7,267 nt of DNA, taken from positions 1 through 7,267 of the forward strand of contig SFNW01000092.1 in NCBI GenBank assembly GCA_004554105.1, read 5' to 3'. The position numbers and the translations under genes were made by a program. The DNA is from Clostridiales bacterium. GTDB lineage: Bacteria; Bacillota; Clostridia; Oscillospirales; CAG-272. Positions 5,250 to 7,267 of the stretch are shown piece after piece (the stretch's first letter is position 1; each line of letters opens with the position of its first letter). Below the pieces are notes generated by a model. It was not told the DNA's origin and ran no database searches. It saw only the letters and a program-made list of their open reading frames with translations.

Positions 5250-6899
5250 ATGGATAAGAAACTGAAAAAAGCCGCGTTTCGCGGCGTGGAAGGACCTGTT
5301 CTGACGATCGTCATGGACGGCGTCGGCCTTGCGCCCGCCAATGAGGCGAATGCGGTTGCGGCGGCGAACACGCCCACGCTCGATATGCTGATGGAAAAGT
5401 ACCCGATGGTACGGCTCAAGGCGCACGGCACGGCGGTCGGTCTGCCGACCGACGACGACATGGGCAACTCCGAGGTCGGACACAACGCGCTCGGCGCGGG
5501 ACAGGTCTTTGCGCAGGGCGCAAAGCTCGTTTCGCAGTCGATTGAGAGCGGCAAGATGTTCGCGGGCGAGACCTGGAAGTCGCTGATTGCCAATGTTAAG
5601 AGCAACGGCTCGACCCTGCATTTTCTCGGTCTGTTCTCGGACGGCAACGTGCATTCGCACATCGACCACCTGAAAGCAATGCTGGTCGAGGCGAAGAAAG
5701 AGGGCGTCAAGACCGTCCGCATTCATACGCTGATTGACGGTCGCGACGTCGGCGAGACCAGCGCACTCGACTACATCAACCCCTTTGAGGACTTTCTTTG
5801 CGGACTGCGCGACGCGGATTTTGACGTGAAAATCGCGTCGGGCGGCGGACGTATGCAGATTACGATGGACCGCTACGAGGCAAACTGGGCGATGGTCGAG
5901 GCGGGCTGGAAGACGCACGTTCTCGGCGAGGGCAGACAGTTTGCGTCGGCTGCCGAGGCGGTCGAGACCTATCGCCGCGAGATGCAGGTCATCGACCAGG
6001 ATTTGCCCGCGTTCGTCATCGCCGAAAACGGCAAGCCGGTCGGCACTGTAGAGGACGGCGACAGCGTGATTTTCTACAACTTCCGCGGCGACCGCTCGAT
6101 TGAAATTTCCAAGGCATTCGACGAGGAAAACTTCGACAAGTTCGACCGCGTCCGCTACCCCAAGGTGGTTTACGCCGGTATGCTCGAATACGACGGCGAT
6201 CTGCACATTCCGAAGCACTACCTCGTCAATCCGCCCGAAATCACCAACACGATGGGCGAATACCTGACGAACACCGGCGTCTCGATTCTCGCCATGTCCG
6301 AGACGCAGAAGTACGGGCATGTCACCTACTTCTGGAACGGCAATAAGTCGGGCAAGTTTGACGATGCGCTCGAAACCTACATTGAGATTCCCTCGGACGT
6401 CGTTCCGTTTGAACAGCGTCCGTGGATGAAGTGTGCGGAGATTACCGACAAGCTGATTGAATGCCTTGAAAGCGGCAAGTACCGCTGCCTGCGCGTCAAC
6501 TTCCCGAACGGCGACATGGTCGGTCACACCGGCAATTTCGTCGCAACGCAGTGCTCGATGGAGGCGCTTGACCTCTGCCTTGCGCGTATTCTCAAGGTCG
6601 TCGATAAGCTGCACGGCGCGGCAATCATCACCGCCGACCACGGCAATGCCGATGAGATGTACGAGACCGACAAGAAGGGTGCGGTCAAGAAAGGCGCAGA
6701 CGGCTCGATGAAGTCCAAGACCAGCCACACGCTCAACCGCGTGCCCTGCATCATCTACGACAATTTCTCGTCGGACGCCTACACGGTGAAAGCCGACGAG
6801 GGACAGTTCGGTCTCTCGGACGTCGCGGCAACCACGGTCAACCTCCTCGGCTACGAAGCCCCCGATATGTGGGACCCGTCGCTGATTGAGCTGAAGTAA
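5250..6899 (+). CDS. gpmI: 2,3-bisphosphoglycerate-independent phosphoglycerate mutase (549 aa)
   Basis: This glycolytic enzyme interconverts 3- and 2-phosphoglycerate through a phosphoserine intermediate with two metal ions. All key residues are present: D23 in VMDGVG, the nucleophile S74 in MGNSEVGHN, H137 in NVHSH, D163/R165/D166 in DGRD, R279/R282 in RGDR, K354, D422 and H426 in GDMVGH, D463/H464 in TADHGNAD, and H493 in TSHT. At 549 residues it is longer than the usual 505-515 of Bacillus or E. coli. Its motifs ASGGGRM, HVTYFWNGN and EIPSD, and the long insert before TSHT (472-490), resemble the plant-type branch as I remember it. The start ATG follows GAAGGAG by 9 bases and the KilA-N stop by 3. 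It has no promoter of its own that I can see. Base composition is GC-rich like the rest of the chromosome, so this is a native gene. Confidence 0.97.
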   Translation: MDKKLKKAAFRGVEGPVLTIVMDGVGLAPANEANAVAAANTPTLDMLMEKYPMVRLKAHGTAVGLPTDDDMGNSEVGHNALGAGQVFAQGAKLVSQSIESGKMFAGETWKSLIANVKSNGSTLHFLGLFSDGNVHSHIDHLKAMLVEAKKEGVKTVRIHTLIDGRDVGETSALDYINPFEDFLCGLRDADFDVKIASGGGRMQITMDRYEANWAMVEAGWKTHVLGEGRQFASAAEAVETYRREMQVIDQDLPAFVIAENGKPVGTVEDGDSVIFYNFRGDRSIEISKAFDEENFDKFDRVRYPKVVYAGMLEYDGDLHIPKHYLVNPPEITNTMGEYLTNTGVSILAMSETQKYGHVTYFWNGNKSGKFDDALETYIEIPSDVVPFEQRPWMKCAEITDKLIECLESGKYRCLRVNFPNGDMVGHTGNFVATQCSMEALDLCLARILKVVDKLHGAAIITADHGNADEMYETDKKGAVKKGADGSMKSKTSHTLNRVPCIIYDNFSSDAYTVKADEGQFGLSDVAATTVNLLGYEAPDMWDPSLIELK

Positions 6900-6926
6900 A
6901 AGAGAATAGAATAGAAAAAGAATAGG

Positions 6927-6962
6927 GCGGGGGAAACTTTTGTGTACAAAAGTTTCCCCCGC
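6927..6962. terminator. Strong hairpin after gpmI, probable terminator
   Basis: There is a perfect 17-pair stem: 6927-6943 (GCGGGGGAAACTTTTGT) with 6946-6962, loop GT. It starts 28 bases after the gpmI stop. Rightward it is followed by GCCCCTTTC and not a clean T run. Leftward it is followed by a T-rich stretch (the complement of 6900-6922). It therefore looks stronger as a terminator for leftward transcripts, but should also slow rightward ones. I recall this AAACTTTTGT type of hairpin from intergenic repeats of Clostridia. Confidence 0.7.
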
Positions 6963-7020
6963 GCCCCTTTCAAAAAACTTTTATGGGGGGAAGAAAAAGG
7001 ATACGCCCCGACGGATGGAG

Positions 7021-7070
7021 AGGGGCGGATATGGAAACAAAAGCGGGCGGATATGGAATCCGCCCCTACG
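7021..7070. repeat. GC-rich palindromic repeat
   Basis: GGGCGGATATGGAA occurs twice (7023-7036 and 7045-7058). The right copy forms a hairpin with ATCCGCCC: 7045-7052 with 7058-7065, five-base loop. The left copy can pair instead over ten bases, AGGGGCGGAT (7021-7030) with ATCCGCCCCT (7058-7067). The CTACGG end is like the CTACG following the hairpin in the repeats at 1-344. This is the pattern of a dispersed intergenic repeat. Confidence 0.7.
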
Positions 7071-7129
7071 GTTTCTAAAAATGATTCGCTTCGCACTTTG
7101 CTGTCGGACAGTCGTAGGCGAGTGCAGAA

Positions 7130-7267
7130 TTCGTGAAAATTACCGTCAAGCCGTATCGGGATGTTTTTCCGGTTTCGCGGAGCGAAATCGTCGGTGTTCA
7201 GCCGACGAAGGGGAAACTCCCCGAGGACTTTAGTCCTCGGTATACAGGCGACGGTGATTTTCGCGGA
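7130..7267 (+). other. Structured multi-hairpin element reaching the window end
   Basis: Bases 7130-7147 pair with 7250-7267 over 18 positions without a gap: 15 standard pairs and 3 that are G-U only if the + strand is transcribed. Three more pairs follow after a two-base bulge (7150-7152 with 7247-7249). Inside are four hairpins: 7171-7178 with 7182-7189 (loop GGA), 7188-7194 with 7202-7208, GGGGA 7210-7214 with TCCCC 7218-7222, and CCGAGGAC 7221-7228 with GTCCTCGG 7233-7240. There is no convincing open frame. It may be a structured RNA, a non-autonomous mobile element or a dispersed repeat. The closing stem reaches the last base, so the element may continue outside. The stretch 7071-7129 before it shows only weak short stems. 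Confidence 0.55.

Noticed and set aside
4305..5252. Target-site duplication around the KilA-N gene
   Set aside because: CGAAGAGG before the gene and CGAAGGAG after it look alike, but both are just purine-rich ribosome-binding sites and differ by a shift. No exact duplication is visible.
5205..6728. 507-residue leftward open frame
   Set aside because: It is antisense to gpmI, which has all its catalytic motifs. Long antisense frames are common in GC-rich genes, and this one has no recognisable domain.

Overview
The window looks like chromosomal DNA of a Gram-positive anaerobe, probably a GC-rich member of the Clostridia (Oscillospirales/Ruminococcaceae-like). This placement is inference. It rests on the strong GGAG ribosome-binding sites, an LTA-synthase-type membrane enzyme, three small proteins of a style I associate with Clostridia, and non-coding DNA packed with GC-rich hairpin repeats. 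There are no tRNA or rRNA genes, no CRISPR array and no transposase.

Layout. Positions 1-437 hold no gene: two copies of a long direct repeat (1-137 and 197-344), then two hairpins (359-392 and 398-416) that end transcription. Positions 438-1540 are a leftward operon of three small uncharacterised proteins (73, 134 and 152 aa), with the last two genes overlapping by one base. A 158-base divergent region carries a perfect TTGACA-17-TATAAT promoter for a rightward operon. That operon encodes a five-helix LtaS-family phosphoglycerol transferase (1699-3729) and, 3 bases later, a small YfcE-type metallophosphoesterase (3733-4224). A second rightward unit starts from a good promoter at 4257-4284. 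It encodes a KilA-N domain protein (4362-5246) that is clearly more AT-rich than its surroundings and, 3 bases later, a 549-aa cofactor-independent phosphoglycerate mutase, gpmI (5250-6899). Positions 6900-7267 are again non-coding: a strong hairpin after gpmI, a GC-rich palindromic repeat, and a many-hairpin element closed by an 18-pair stem that reaches the last base of the window.

How it fits together. The LtaS-like protein would build or modify a glycerolphosphate polymer on the outer face of the membrane, and the phosphoesterase is its translational neighbour. gpmI is core glycolysis. The KilA-N gene looks like a transferred passenger. It now sits between the gpmI start codon and the only recognisable promoter, and its last codons contain the gpmI ribosome-binding site. 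No complete new defence or mobile system is visible. The items most worth a second look are the three-gene small-protein operon with its Cys/His-rich member, the KilA-N/gpmI coupling, and the folded element at the right edge.
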